From assembly GCA_964482025.1 (NCBI GenBank), contig CAYZVN010000002.1, positions 1-64,000 on the forward strand: 64,000 nt of DNA. The letters are read 5' to 3'. Position numbers and translations under genes: made by a program. Shown in pieces: positions 24,801 to 33,439 of the stretch. The DNA comes from UBA5868 sp964482025 (GTDB lineage: Bacteria > Pseudomonadota > Gammaproteobacteria > Pseudomonadales > Cellvibrionaceae). The notes under the pieces are model-generated. The model ran no database searches, had not been told where the DNA came from, and saw only the letters and a program-made list of their open reading frames with translations. Positions within the stretch are counted from its first letter, which is position 1. Each line of letters starts with the position of its first letter.

Positions 24801-26722
24801 GCATAGGCGATATGTCGGGCGATGTGTTTGGCAATGGCATGCTGCAATCGCGTCATATTCGCGTGGTTGCGGCATTTAATCACCAGCATATTTTTATCGA
24901 CCCGGATCCAGATCCGGAAGCGTCTTATGCCGAGCGCCAGCGCCTGTTCAAACTGCCGCGCAGCACCTGGGCGGATTACAACGCCGATCTGATTTCCGCC
25001 GGTGGCGGTATTTACTCTCGCAGCCAGAAATTTGTCGAAATCACCGGACCAATGCAGAGTTTGCTCGCTATTGAAAGCAAGCGCTTAGCGCCGAACGAAT
25101 TAATCAGCGCAATTTTGAAAGCACCGGTGGATTTGCTGTGGAACGGCGGCATTGGCACCTATATCAAGTCCGCTGCGGAAAATAACAGCGATGTGGGTGA
25201 TAAAGCCAACGATGCCGTGAGGGTCAATGGTGGCGAGCTGCGCTGTAAGGTTATTGGCGAGGGCGGCAACCTCGGTATGACCCAGTTGGGCCGGGTAGAG
25301 TACGCCCTGCACGGCGGCGCTTGTAACACCGATTTTATTGATAACTCAGCCGGTGTCGACTGCTCTGACCACGAAGTGAATATCAAAATTCTGCTGGATG
25401 AGATGATTGCAGATGGCGATATCACCAGCAAACAGCGCAATCAACTGCTCAGCGATATGACCGATGCGGTGGCAGAGTTGGTGCTGCTCAATAATTATCG
25501 CCAGACCTTTGCACTCAGTATGGCGCAGCAGCAAGTGCGCGGGCGCATGCGCGAATACGGTCGATTTATTCATTCGCTGGAGGCACAGGGCTTGCTCAGT
25601 CGCGCCTTGGAGCACCTGCCCAGTGACGAACAACTCGCGGAGCGCCTGCACAAATCTCAGCCGCTGACGCGGCCGGAATTAGCGGTGCTGCTCTCCCATG
25701 CCAAAGGCATGCTCAAGGATGCCTTTGGCGCGGAGAATATTGCCGCCGAGCCCTATCTGCAAAAAAGCGTGGAAAAAGCCTTTCCCCAGCAGTTGTGTGA
25801 CCTCTATGGCGAGCAGGTGTACCGCCATCGGTTGATGCCTGAGATAGTGGCGACCCAGGTCGCCAATGACCTCATCAATAATCTGGGCATTACCGCCGCC
25901 TACCGTTTGCAAAGCGCAACCGGCGCGTCGCTCAAGGAGATCGCTCTGGCGTTTGTTATCGCCCGCGACGCTTTCCGGCTGGAGTCATTCCATCACTACC
26001 TGGCGACACTGGATAACCGTGTTTCAGCCCTTACCCAGGCGGAGATGATGGTCAACATGGAGCGGCGTGTGCGGCGCGCCACCCGTTGGTTCTTGGCGCG
26101 CCGGCGTGCGCTGGAGGCGCCGCGACTGCCGGACGACGAGGTGAGTTTTTTCCTCACGGGCATCGAGCAGGTCAATGGGCAGGGCGACGCGCTGTTGCTG
26201 GGATCGATGCGCGATGCGTGGCAAACGCGTTGCGAGCATTACCGCAACCTCGGCATAACCGAGGATTGGGCGCTGCAATTGGCGATGCCCGACAACCTTT
26301 TTTCCGGCCTTTGTATCATAGAAGCGGCCCGCGCTACAGGAGCAGAGATCAGCGCAAGCGCACGGATTTTCTACGCCCTGCATGACCGGTTGAATGTCGA
26401 TCTCTTGGCCACCCGCCTGTCCGACGCGGCGGTGGAAACCCACTGGCAGGCAGTGGCGCGCGAGGCGTTTCTCGATGATTTGGAGTCGCAACTACGGGGA
26501 GTCACAGTCGCGATCTTACAAGCCGGGCCCGTGGAACAGTCTCTGGAGTTGATGGAATCCTGGCTGGCGGAAAATACCCAGTGGCTGCAGCGCTGGCTGG
26601 CGATGGTGAATGAAATTGAAACCACTCAGCCGGCCGACTTTGCGCTGTTTTCCGTGGCCATTCGCGAGCTGACAAGTTTGGCCCATGTGCATCGTCTCAG
26701 TGGGCGGTCGAGTCGTGACTGA
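21848..26722 (+). CDS. gdhB: Large NAD-specific glutamate dehydrogenase (GDH-180 type)
   Basis: The 1624-residue protein matches the roughly 180-kDa NAD-GDH class, which converts glutamate to 2-oxoglutarate and ammonia in catabolism. The N-terminal half is the regulatory part typical of this class (for example LEQVLQHIES, then YPDYVVVKRFSPEGKIVGE). The catalytic domain spans about residues 780-1250, with RGGLRWSDRLQDYRTEILGL, the lysine segment VPNGAKGGFVGK and the nucleotide-binding VGIGDMSGDVFGNGML. The C-terminal helical region completes the fold. The gene is alone on this strand apart from the overlapping DUF2835 gene. GGGGGCAC precedes the ATG. Confidence 0.95.
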   Translation: MTRASSDTGEAIKQRLLDQVLQHIESLQEEQPDLPLLRRFVQIFWSQLHLDDWQWREVSDIAGCCYSLWLALRNASQTTYVKTFNPSLEEDGWLCNGTVIIVRQRDMPFLVDSLRLELNRRTIRLHTVKSTLLVVARNAEGELLNIREVAPPSAANEDLAWHQEAVIFLEVAAVASEAERRDMQSAIREVLAEVAGVVADYQPMLEAIRKLRQSLDYAPDKAQAEECQRFLDWLVDSHFTFLGLRTLDLREPGRSLGLSEDPAARLGVFRRAQADGDLIAAEAFYAGSDLISFSKSATRSTVHRSVYPDYVVVKRFSPEGKIVGEVRILGLFTYAVYSLSPRSIPLVRQKVERIMTRSGLAPVSHDGKNLVRVIESFPRDELFQSDPETLYHTIMGITRINERRVVRLFMRNDSFGKFVNCVVYVPRDVYNTRVRQKIERLIGTAINSRELDSTTHFSESILARAYIVFRLPDGGTADYDVKFLEEQIVDISRGWDDRFESALVEAFGETQGLHYYRQYTGAFGVSYQEHHDARAAVKDVQMMEPLKAVGDIAMLFYHPVGVSEERMRFKVMQPEQPLVLSDVIPVLEHLGLRVLGEYSYKVQRADGGLMWMHDFNLTLSLAVKLDVQAVSKLFEQAFAAIWHRQTENDAFNRLVLGARLNWREVGVLRAYAGYMKQTAFTFSQDYIADTLANQSDITRNLVALFKAYFDPRINAEQNKPEARVERLREKILQSLDALENLNEDKILRRYFELINATLRTNFYQKNAAGEDKDYVSFKFSPREISNIPEPRPLFEIFVYSPRVEGVHLRAAKVARGGLRWSDRLQDYRTEILGLLKAQQVKNAVIVPNGAKGGFVGKRLHLLSSRDEIQAEAVECYKIFIRGLLDLTDNYRHGELVRPEGVICRDEPDPYLVVAADKGTATFSDIANAISLEYGHWLGDAFASGGSQGYDHKKMGITARGAWISVQRHFRELGINVQEEPITCVGIGDMSGDVFGNGMLQSRHIRVVAAFNHQHIFIDPDPDPEASYAERQRLFKLPRSTWADYNADLISAGGGIYSRSQKFVEITGPMQSLLAIESKRLAPNELISAILKAPVDLLWNGGIGTYIKSAAENNSDVGDKANDAVRVNGGELRCKVIGEGGNLGMTQLGRVEYALHGGACNTDFIDNSAGVDCSDHEVNIKILLDEMIADGDITSKQRNQLLSDMTDAVAELVLLNNYRQTFALSMAQQQVRGRMREYGRFIHSLEAQGLLSRALEHLPSDEQLAERLHKSQPLTRPELAVLLSHAKGMLKDAFGAENIAAEPYLQKSVEKAFPQQLCDLYGEQVYRHRLMPEIVATQVANDLINNLGITAAYRLQSATGASLKEIALAFVIARDAFRLESFHHYLATLDNRVSALTQAEMMVNMERRVRRATRWFLARRRALEAPRLPDDEVSFFLTGIEQVNGQGDALLLGSMRDAWQTRCEHYRNLGITEDWALQLAMPDNLFSGLCIIEAARATGAEISASARIFYALHDRLNVDLLATRLSDAAVETHWQAVAREAFLDDLESQLRGVTVAILQAGPVEQSLELMESWLAENTQWLQRWLAMVNEIETTQPADFALFSVAIRELTSLAHVHRLSGRSSRD

Positions 26723-26960
26723 GCAGCTGCGCCGTGTCCTGCTGCCGATTCGCTTGTCGGCGGAGGAATACCTCAAGTACTACCGAGGCTCGGCGCGCAA
26801 CGTCTATGCACGCGATCTGGAGGGACGAATGGTGCAGTTTCCGGCCAATCTGCTGCAGCGCTTTGTTACCCCTAACGGGGTGGACGGCCTGTTCGAAATC
26901 ACCACCACCGCAGCGGGTAAGTTGGTGGAAATTCGGCGGGTGGAAGCGCAGGGTGGGTGA
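26715..26960 (+). CDS. DUF2835 family protein
   Basis: The 81-residue protein matches DUF2835: SAEEYLKYYRGSARNVYARD followed by MVQFPANLLQRFVTPNGVDGLFEI. The function is unknown. The GTG at 26715 overlaps the last eight bases of gdhB, which implies coupling. An earlier in-frame GTG at 26685 would add ten residues that are only gdhB codons read in another frame. Confidence 0.8.
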   Translation: MTEQLRRVLLPIRLSAEEYLKYYRGSARNVYARDLEGRMVQFPANLLQRFVTPNGVDGLFEITTTAAGKLVEIRRVEAQGG

Positions 26961-27028
26961 TCGCTGGTGGCTCTCGCCGTCGGTCTCCACTAGAATTCGC
27001 GCTTTTCCTCATCTGTTGCGAGCACTCT

Positions 27029-28042
27029 ATGTACGGACTAGCCAGAAACGTTCTTTTTGCCATGCCCCCCGAACTCAGCCACGAAGTCGCGCTGGATTGG
27101 ATGGGCGCTGCACATAGGTTAGGTCTGCTTAAATTATGCTCGACACCCGCGCCAAAGCCGGTGCAGGTGATGGGGCTTTCGTTCCCAAACCCAGTGGGCC
27201 TGGCCGCAGGTCTTGATAAAAACGGCGATTATTTCAATGCACTGGGCGCGCTGGGATTTGGTTTTGTCGAAATTGGCACAGTGACGCCCAAGGCGCAGGC
27301 AGGTAATCCGCAACCTCGCTTGTTTCGCCTGCCGGAGCAAAACGCCATCATCAATCGCATGGGGTTTAACAACAAAGGCGTCGATCATCTGTTGGAGCAA
27401 GTGAAAAAACGTACCTACGAAGGGGTGTTGGGAATCAATATCGGCAAAAACAAAACCACCCCCGAGGAGCATGCGCTGGATGACTACCTGCTCAGCTTGC
27501 GTGCTGTTTATTCCTATGCCGATTACATCACCATCAATATTTCCTCACCGAACACTCCCGGCTTGCGCAGCTTGCAATTTGGCGAATCCTTGGCGCAATT
27601 GGTCGCCGGCGTCAAAGCGCAGCAGCAGCGGCTTGCGGATCAACATAAGCGCTACGTGCCTATAGCGGTGAAGATCGCACCGGATATGACGGATGACGAA
27701 GTGCGCTCGGTGGCGGCCACTTTGGTGGGGCAGCAAATCGATGCAGTTATCGCCACCAACACAACTCTGTCGCGTGGTGGAGTGGAAGCTTCTCCGCATG
27801 CGGGTGAGGCGGGCGGGCTGAGCGGCGCGCCGGTACGGGATATGTCCACCCACGTTATTAGTGTGCTGGCAGATTATTTGGAAGAGCGCATGCCCATTAT
27901 TGGCGTTGGTGGGATTCTGAGTGCGAATGACGCCCAGGCCAAATTTGCGGCGGGTGCTAAGCTCATCCAAATTTATAGCGGCTTTATTTATCGTGGACCC
28001 TCATTGATCCATGAGTGTGTCGAGGCATACGCGCCGTCTTGA
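27029..28042 (+). CDS. pyrD: Dihydroorotate dehydrogenase (quinone), class 2
   Basis: PyrD oxidises dihydroorotate to orotate with quinone, the fourth step of pyrimidine synthesis, at the inner membrane. The 337-residue protein begins MYGLARNVLFAMPPELSHE, the membrane-associating helix typical of class 2. FMN- and substrate-binding segments are visible: NPVGLAAGLDKNGDYFNALG, NRMGFNNKG, INISSPNTPGLRSLQ (with the catalytic Ser) and VGGILSANDA. The ATG at 27029 is preferred over a start 72 bases upstream, which adds non-family residues. DUF2835 ends 68 bases upstream. Confidence 0.96.
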   Translation: MYGLARNVLFAMPPELSHEVALDWMGAAHRLGLLKLCSTPAPKPVQVMGLSFPNPVGLAAGLDKNGDYFNALGALGFGFVEIGTVTPKAQAGNPQPRLFRLPEQNAIINRMGFNNKGVDHLLEQVKKRTYEGVLGINIGKNKTTPEEHALDDYLLSLRAVYSYADYITINISSPNTPGLRSLQFGESLAQLVAGVKAQQQRLADQHKRYVPIAVKIAPDMTDDEVRSVAATLVGQQIDAVIATNTTLSRGGVEASPHAGEAGGLSGAPVRDMSTHVISVLADYLEERMPIIGVGGILSANDAQAKFAAGAKLIQIYSGFIYRGPSLIHECVEAYAPS

Positions 28043-28096
28043 GAGCCTGGGTGTGGGCACCATTAAATATGAGAGTGGCTGAGTGAGTACGACAAA

Positions 28097-28633
28097 ATGA
28101 AGAAAGTGCTGTTGGTTGTTGTTCTGATTTTGTTGGCGCTGGGGGCGTATGTTGCTGCCGGCCCTTACCTCGCTGTAGCCGCGATAAAGGACGGAATTGC
28201 CAATGATGATGCGGATAAGCTTGCCGAACATATTGATTTTCTACAGCTGCGTCAAAATATTAAAGATCAACTCAACGCCGCCGAGGAAGCTAAAAGAGCG
28301 ACCGCGAAAGATAACAATATGTTCTCTGCTTTAATGAGCGGCTTCAAAGCCAAGTTGATCGAAGGCATGGTGGACTCCATAGTGACGCCGGAGGGATTAG
28401 CGAATTTATTCGCCGGCAAAAAGGCGTTAGCGCCGGCCTCTTCACCATCCGAAGAGGTGAAAGAAGAGCGCAAAGAGGTGTTTAAAGATGCACGTTTTAC
28501 TTACGACTCCCTAGATAGCTTTTCGATATGGATTCCCAATTCGGACAAGAGTGAGATGCGCCTAGTGTTGCAGCGTCGCGGTTTAACTTGGAAGCTGGTG
28601 AACTTAACGCTTCCGCAAACCAACCCCAGCTAA
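28097..28633 (+). CDS. DUF2939 family protein
   Basis: The 178-residue protein has an N-terminal hydrophobic anchor (KKVLLVVVLILLALGAYVAAG) and then the DUF2939 pattern PYLAVAAIKDGIANDDADKLAEHIDFLQLRQNIKDQLN. The C-terminal part (FTYDSLDSFSIWI...LVLQRRGLTWKLVNLTLP) is also characteristic. It is likely exported but membrane-tethered. The function is unknown. Confidence 0.88.
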   Translation: MKKVLLVVVLILLALGAYVAAGPYLAVAAIKDGIANDDADKLAEHIDFLQLRQNIKDQLNAAEEAKRATAKDNNMFSALMSGFKAKLIEGMVDSIVTPEGLANLFAGKKALAPASSPSEEVKEERKEVFKDARFTYDSLDSFSIWIPNSDKSEMRLVLQRRGLTWKLVNLTLPQTNPS

Positions 28634-28634
28634 G

Positions 28635-28662
28635 CTTTCGGTCATGTACTTTCGGTCATGTA
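28635..28662. repeat. Perfect 14-bp tandem duplication
   Basis: CTTTCGGTCATGTA occurs twice back to back directly after the DUF2939 stop codon. It is probably a recent slippage or duplication product in the 3' untranslated region. Confidence 0.9.
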
Positions 28663-28667
28663 AATAA

Positions 28668-28692
28668 GCGCTCGCTGAGCGCAACCTCTTTT
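28668..28692 (+). terminator. Weak intrinsic terminator candidate
   Basis: GCGCTC and GAGCGC form a six-bp stem with a three-base loop (28668-28682), followed by AACCTCTTTT. The T-tract is short and displaced, so the efficiency is doubtful. Confidence 0.4.
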
Positions 28693-28764
28693 CCTCGTTA
28701 AGCTGTGTCCAAAAATTGCATATGGGTTTTCAACCAATCCACCCTAATGCATTTTGGAGGCACT

Positions 28765-29313
28765 ATGAATCGCCAGCACGACTCGGCCGACAGTACCCAC
28801 GATAAACTCGAAGGAATGGAAGCGCGCGAAAAAATTCGTGAACTTATCGAAAAAACATCCCTTTGCTTTTTCGTCACTCGCACCAGCTACCCCGGCTCCA
28901 CCAACGCGCGCCCAATGATGGTTCAAGAGATTGATGACGAAGGCAATCTCTGGTTTATCAGCAGTGCGGACAGCCATAAAGATCAAGAGCTGAACAATAA
29001 CCCCGAAGTGTATTTGTATTTCCAATCATCCGGCGGCGGTGAGTTTCTGGAAGTCCTCGGCCGCGCTTCGGTTTGCCGCGATCAGCAGCGCATCGAACAA
29101 TTGTGGAAACCCGAATTCAATGCCTGGTTTGAAAGGGGTAAAGAAGATCCGAAAGTCTCGCTCATTAAAGTAGTGCCACACGAAGGGCACTTTTGGGATA
29201 CCGAACATGGCGGCCTAACTGCCGGCGTCCGCTCCATCTTCAGTAATTTCTTTATGCAGAAGCCGGAATACGCTGCTTCGGAAGGACATTTGCAACCTCA
29301 GCGAGGTGTCTGA
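28765..29313 (+). CDS. Pyridoxamine 5'-phosphate oxidase-like (general stress protein 26) family
   Basis: The 182-residue protein has a split-barrel flavin-binding fold pattern: EKTSLCFFVTRTSYPGSTNARPMMVQEIDDEGNLWFISSADSHKDQEL, then VYLYFQS and LEVLGRASVCRDQQRIEQLWKPEFNAWFERG. This is the general-stress-protein 26 branch, which binds FMN or FAD; it is not true PdxH. TTGGAGG lies six bases before the ATG at 28765. Its stop overlaps the next ATG as TGATG, so the two are coupled. Confidence 0.9.
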   Translation: MNRQHDSADSTHDKLEGMEAREKIRELIEKTSLCFFVTRTSYPGSTNARPMMVQEIDDEGNLWFISSADSHKDQELNNNPEVYLYFQSSGGGEFLEVLGRASVCRDQQRIEQLWKPEFNAWFERGKEDPKVSLIKVVPHEGHFWDTEHGGLTAGVRSIFSNFFMQKPEYAASEGHLQPQRGV

Positions 29314-29696
29314 TGTTTGCATCCTTTGCCTGGTTATTGGTCGCGACAGCGTTTGTTCAGGTACCCAACCTGCTGGGTATTCATGATCGCCAGCAAGACG
29401 GAGTGCTCGACCTATGGAGCGCCGTAAAGATCGCCTTGCTTACCATCCCGATAACCTTGATTGCCACTACCGGCTTCACCCTCTATTACGGCCGCGCCGA
29501 GCAGCATTTCAGCTATCCGGCCATGGTGATTTACGCCCATGTCGCGGCCTTAATCATCGGGATTATCATTCAGGTCGGTTTTCTTAAAAGCAAAGAAACC
29601 AATATTTTGGAAGTGGCGGGGTTGCTAGTCTGTTTATCGGGTTTGGCACTCTCGATCTACAGCAAGCCTCTGTTGGCTTGGCTTAAGGGAAGTTGA
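29313..29696 (+). CDS. Small four-helix membrane protein, possibly half an EamA-type domain
   Basis: The 127-residue protein has four predicted membrane helices (about 3-20, 38-58, 70-90 and 98-118). The last two, VIYAHVAALIIGIIIQVGFL and EVAGLLVCLSGLALSIYS, recall the second half of DMT/EamA transporters, but I cannot place it in a named family. It is translationally coupled to the stress-protein gene upstream and probably acts with it. Confidence 0.7.
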   Translation: MFASFAWLLVATAFVQVPNLLGIHDRQQDGVLDLWSAVKIALLTIPITLIATTGFTLYYGRAEQHFSYPAMVIYAHVAALIIGIIIQVGFLKSKETNILEVAGLLVCLSGLALSIYSKPLLAWLKGS

Positions 29697-29811
29697 GCAA
29701 TACTTATGAGCGATGTGCATTTGGCGCGGCATTTGAATATCAAATATCGCATTTGCCGGAATTAAGCGTTGTTTCTGGCGATTTCTTATAACAACCCGTG
29801 AGGAAATAACG

Positions 29812-30261
29812 ATGAATATGCGAACTCATGATCGAAGCGAAGATGTTAAATGTTTGAATGTCTTTTTGAGGAACGAACTTTCGGCCGTTGAAACCTATGA
29901 CCAGTGCATCAAGAAGATAGATGATGCAAGAATTGCGTCTGGTTTAGCGGATTTACAAAACTCGCATCAGCTCCGAGCACAACTACTGCGACAAAAAATT
30001 GCAGAGCTGGGCGGTGAAGCGGAAAATTCATCCGGCATGTGGGGAAGTTTTGCGAAAATGGTGGAAGGAAGCGCCTCCATGTTTGGCGAACGTGCCGCTA
30101 TTGCAGCGCTAGAAGAGGGTGAGGATCGCGGTCGCGATAATTATATTGAGAAAAGCGACGACTTATCGCCTGAGCTACAGCGCTTTGTTAACGCCGAACT
30201 GCTGCCAGAGCAGCGCCGCAGTCACGACATGCTCAATCGAATTCAGCAGATGGTGCACTAA
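29812..30261 (+). CDS. DUF2383 (ferritin-like, PA2169-type) protein
   Basis: The 149-residue helical protein matches the DUF2383 family: LNVFLRNELSAVETYDQCIKKI, SHQLRAQLLRQKIAELGGEAENSSGMWGSFAKMVEG and ALEEGEDRGRDNYIEK, then LLPEQRRSHDMLNRI. The spacing of Glu and His residues resembles the ferritin-like four-helix bundle. No activity is established. Its own terminator follows. Confidence 0.9.
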   Translation: MNMRTHDRSEDVKCLNVFLRNELSAVETYDQCIKKIDDARIASGLADLQNSHQLRAQLLRQKIAELGGEAENSSGMWGSFAKMVEGSASMFGERAAIAALEEGEDRGRDNYIEKSDDLSPELQRFVNAELLPEQRRSHDMLNRIQQMVH

Positions 30262-30296
30262 TCCACAGAAAACACGTCCATTCAGGAACACGTTAT

Positions 30297-30320
30297 AGCC
30301 GGCTTAAGCCGGCTTTTTTA
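30297..30320 (+). terminator. Intrinsic terminator
   Basis: AGCCGGC and GCCGGCT pair around TTAA and are followed by TTTTTA. It ends the DUF2383 transcript. Confidence 0.92.
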
Positions 30321-30369
30321 TTGTCGCTCCAGAAGACTCTGGCGAGATTTAAGTGAAGAGCTTTAAGGT

Positions 30370-31356
30370 TTATGAGGATTTGCCGTGCAGCTTATAAAAG
30401 CTCTCGAAGGCAAAATACACGGGCAAGCTAATGGCCAGTGGCGCAAGGTAAAAAACACAGCGGTAAGCAAAAATCCCGGCGATAAGTTGATACTTGGGAA
30501 CATCCCCCGCCAGCAGGGCGACGAACACCGCTTCCAGAACCCCTAAGCCGCCGGGTATGTGCGAGACGGCTCCGGCAACGCAACTGACCAGGAGCACGGC
30601 GTACACGGTGGTAAAGCTCAGTTCGTCTGGCATAAATTGGTAGATCGTTGCCGCCATTAGCGTCCAGTGAACACAAGCTAACGCAAATTGGAGTAGGACG
30701 ATTTTAACGGGCGGCAAAGTGAAAGATTTATCCTTGATTTGGTATTCACGTTTTTTGGCGAAAAAGCAGAAATAGAGGTAGGTGCCGACCACAATTAGCA
30801 GCGCCGCGCCGATCAATTGCAAGGACACTTTGCCCACCGCCCAGTTGCCCGGTGGATCGACGCTTCCAGAAACAAAAAGCCCGCCGGCGAGCAGACAGTA
30901 ACCCAACCAGTTACTGGTAACACTAACGCCGATTACCCTGGTTACATCGCCACTGCTCACGCCAAGGCGTGAATACAGGCGATAGCGCAGGGCGACGCTG
31001 CCGATAATGGCGCCGAGGTTCAGATTGCACGCGTAACTGATCCAGGCGGCCAGCATTGTGGAAGCGGCGGATGTGTGCAGCTTTAATAGGTGGCGCCCGA
31101 AAAGGTCATAAGCCGCATAGGCGGTGTAACATAAAAATCCAATAACAAAACCCGTGAACAAAGTACGTATATCGGTCTCGCGCATGGCTTGAAACACTTT
31201 TGTCCACTCGATGTCCTTGGCGTGGCTGACCAGCAAATAAGCGATTACGCAGAAAAAAAGAATACTTAAGGTTTTCTTCAATCCATCAGCGTGCGCACCG
31301 ACCCAGCTTTTTACACTGGCCCAATATTGTTTTCCCCAGTTGAGCGCCATTTGCAT
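30370..31356 (-). CDS. ybhN: YbhN family membrane protein (lysylphosphatidylglycerol synthase TM-like)
   Basis: The 328-residue protein has about eight membrane helices and the conserved family segments YACNLNLGAIIGSVALRYRLYSRLG and SHIPGGLGVLEAVF, as in the membrane part of MprF/LPG synthases. It has no catalytic aminoacyl transferase domain. It is the last gene of ybhP-clsB-ybhN, the same order as in Escherichia coli, which supports a role in envelope lipid biology. The ATG lies one base after the clsB stop. Confidence 0.93.
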   Translation of the reverse strand: MQMALNWGKQYWASVKSWVGAHADGLKKTLSILFFCVIAYLLVSHAKDIEWTKVFQAMRETDIRTLFTGFVIGFLCYTAYAAYDLFGRHLLKLHTSAASTMLAAWISYACNLNLGAIIGSVALRYRLYSRLGVSSGDVTRVIGVSVTSNWLGYCLLAGGLFVSGSVDPPGNWAVGKVSLQLIGAALLIVVGTYLYFCFFAKKREYQIKDKSFTLPPVKIVLLQFALACVHWTLMAATIYQFMPDELSFTTVYAVLLVSCVAGAVSHIPGGLGVLEAVFVALLAGDVPKYQLIAGIFAYRCVFYLAPLAISLPVYFAFESFYKLHGKSS

Positions 31357-31357
31357 G

Positions 31358-32665
31358 TCAAACCTCGCTCAAATTGTTGTAGTCGGTTTTCTGTACCACC
31401 TTATGCACGTTATCGGCCTCTGGATGTTGATCATCATCGTTTTGATTTTGAAGAGATTTATCCTCCATATCCGCCCGCGCTTTAATTTCGCGAATAACGG
31501 GTGTGTGGCTTGGAAACCAGCGCGCCACGGACGGCCAATGGCGCATTATATGGTAGGAAAAAAAATTCTTGATAAGGTGAATATAGCTGCGCTGTGCCAG
31601 CCAGCGGCTTTCGATCAATTGGCTGGCGGCAACCAACTTTTCCATCTGAGCAAATAACTCTTGGTTAAAATTGGAGTCCAGCACCACCACATTTGCCTCC
31701 AAATTCAGCGCGAGGCTCAAGGGGTCGAGATTGCTGGAGCCGATGGTGGCCCAGTCGTCATCAATGATGGCAATTTTGGCGTGCAAGGGGCGCTCGAGAT
31801 ATTCGTATACCTTCACTCCGTCGCCCGTCAGCTCGTCATATAGGCAGCGCGCAGCGCGTAGCGCCAGGGGAATGTCCGGTTCGCCCTGCAGTATGACCAC
31901 CACTTCTACACCTCGTCGAGCGGCGCTTCGCAACGCATGAAGCATACGAAAACTGGGGAAGAAATAAGCGTTGGCAATATAGATGCGCTTGCGCGCTTTG
32001 CGGATGCCCAGCAGATAGGCTTTTTCGATGTCGTTGCGAAAGCGGTGGTTATCGCGGGCGACAAATGCAATAGACGCATCTCCCACCTTAGCGGGATTCT
32101 TAAGTCGCTCCGTTAAGTCTCCCAGGTGCTGATTGCGCGCATCGGGCACATAGGCTTTGCAAAGGTCGCGAATAATTGGCACCACCGGACCTTCAATTTC
32201 CACGGCGTAGTCTTGTTTGGCCGTGGGTCCGTGTTCAGTCATATGCTCGTGGCTGAGATTGATCCCGCCAATGAACGCGTAACGTCCGTCAATAACCACC
32301 AGCTTGCGATGCAAACGGCGGAACAGATTGGGTCGGGATTTCAACCAGCTGGGCTGTGGATCAAAAATCTGAAATATCGCGCCGGCTTCGGTTAAGGTTT
32401 TAATGTATTCGGAATCGAGAAAAAATGTCCCATAACTATCAGTCGTAACACTGATCCAGACGCCGCGTTTAGCCGCTGCTGCTAATGCTTTTTGCAATGC
32501 TTTGCCCACTCGGTCATCACTGAGAATAAAGGTCTCAATAAAGATCTCTTTTTCCGCGCGGTTAATTCGTCGAATTAATTGAGGAAAAAAACTTTCTCCG
32601 TTCTCCAAAAGCTCAATGCGATTACCGTCGGTAAAGCGTTTCTTGCCCTTATATAACTCGAACAT
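31358..32665 (-). CDS. clsB: Cardiolipin synthase B (phospholipase D superfamily)
   Basis: ClsB makes cardiolipin (and related lipids) at the inner membrane by phosphatidyl transfer. The 435-residue protein has the two HKD motifs: LHRKLVVIDGRYAFIGGIN (about residues 138-156) and LHAKIAIIDDDWATIGSSN (about 295-313). It has no N-terminal membrane helices, as in ClsB/ClsC rather than ClsA. The C-terminal tail of 40 residues is charged and specific to this lineage. It lies nine bases downstream of the ybhP stop. Confidence 0.94.
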   Translation of the reverse strand: MFELYKGKKRFTDGNRIELLENGESFFPQLIRRINRAEKEIFIETFILSDDRVGKALQKALAAAAKRGVWISVTTDSYGTFFLDSEYIKTLTEAGAIFQIFDPQPSWLKSRPNLFRRLHRKLVVIDGRYAFIGGINLSHEHMTEHGPTAKQDYAVEIEGPVVPIIRDLCKAYVPDARNQHLGDLTERLKNPAKVGDASIAFVARDNHRFRNDIEKAYLLGIRKARKRIYIANAYFFPSFRMLHALRSAARRGVEVVVILQGEPDIPLALRAARCLYDELTGDGVKVYEYLERPLHAKIAIIDDDWATIGSSNLDPLSLALNLEANVVVLDSNFNQELFAQMEKLVAASQLIESRWLAQRSYIHLIKNFFSYHIMRHWPSVARWFPSHTPVIREIKARADMEDKSLQNQNDDDQHPEADNVHKVVQKTDYNNLSEV

Positions 32666-32674
32666 GGCTTATCC

Positions 32675-33439
32675 TCAAAAGTTGATTTCCGCAAGTAGAG
32701 GTTTATGGTCGGAGAGGTGCGACCAAGGTTTGTTTGGCAAAACCACCGGTGTGACGGCGCGTGCACCGCGAAAATAGATGCGATCCAGTCGCAGCACGGG
32801 CAAGTTTGCGGGAAACGTTCGGGCGGGTTTGCCCCCGCTATAACTAAATGACTCGCGGAGACCTATTTCGCTCTTGATATAGTGATGGCCTTGTAAGCGC
32901 CAATCATTGAAGTCTCCGGCCACAATGAGGGGAGCGTGCTGAGGAATGCTTTGTACTAACTCATTGAGCATGCGCAATTGCTGCTGCCGGTGACTTTCTC
33001 GAAGGCTTAAGTGGACGCATATGGTGTGTAGTTGTTTTCCTTTCTCTGGTAGATCCAGAACGCAATGCAACAGCCCGCGCCGTTCAATACCATTGAGTGA
33101 TATATCGCGGTTGTGCCAACGCAGAATGGGGTACTTGCTAAGTAAAGCATTACCGTGATGGCCTTCGGGATAAACGGCGTTGCGGCCGTAGGCGTAAGAT
33201 TGCCAGATCGAATCGGCGAGAAATTCGTACTGCGGCTTATGCGGCCAACGTTCTTGGTGCCGCTTTGACCACGCGTGATGCTCACCTAAGACTTCCTGGA
33301 GAAAAACCACATCGGCGGATAAGGTGCGAACGGCATTGCGCAGCTCAGGAAGAATGAATCGCCGGTTAAATGATGTAAACCCTTTGTGGGCGTTTACCGT
33401 CATTACCTTAATGGAGAAGTGGTCATTCTGCTCCGTCAT
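32675..33439 (-). CDS. ybhP: YbhP-like endonuclease/exonuclease/phosphatase family protein
   Basis: The 254-residue protein has EEP-superfamily motifs: MTVNAHKGF (catalytic Asn), FLQEVLGEH (metal-binding Glu), VAGDFNDWR (Asp and Asn) and a terminal SDHKPL (catalytic His). EEP members cleave phosphodiesters or phosphomonoesters; the substrate of YbhP is not known. It leads the ybhP-clsB-ybhN operon, so a lipid head-group phosphodiester is conceivable, but that is inference. Confidence 0.92.
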   Translation of the reverse strand: MTEQNDHFSIKVMTVNAHKGFTSFNRRFILPELRNAVRTLSADVVFLQEVLGEHHAWSKRHQERWPHKPQYEFLADSIWQSYAYGRNAVYPEGHHGNALLSKYPILRWHNRDISLNGIERRGLLHCVLDLPEKGKQLHTICVHLSLRESHRQQQLRMLNELVQSIPQHAPLIVAGDFNDWRLQGHHYIKSEIGLRESFSYSGGKPARTFPANLPVLRLDRIYFRGARAVTPVVLPNKPWSHLSDHKPLLAEINF

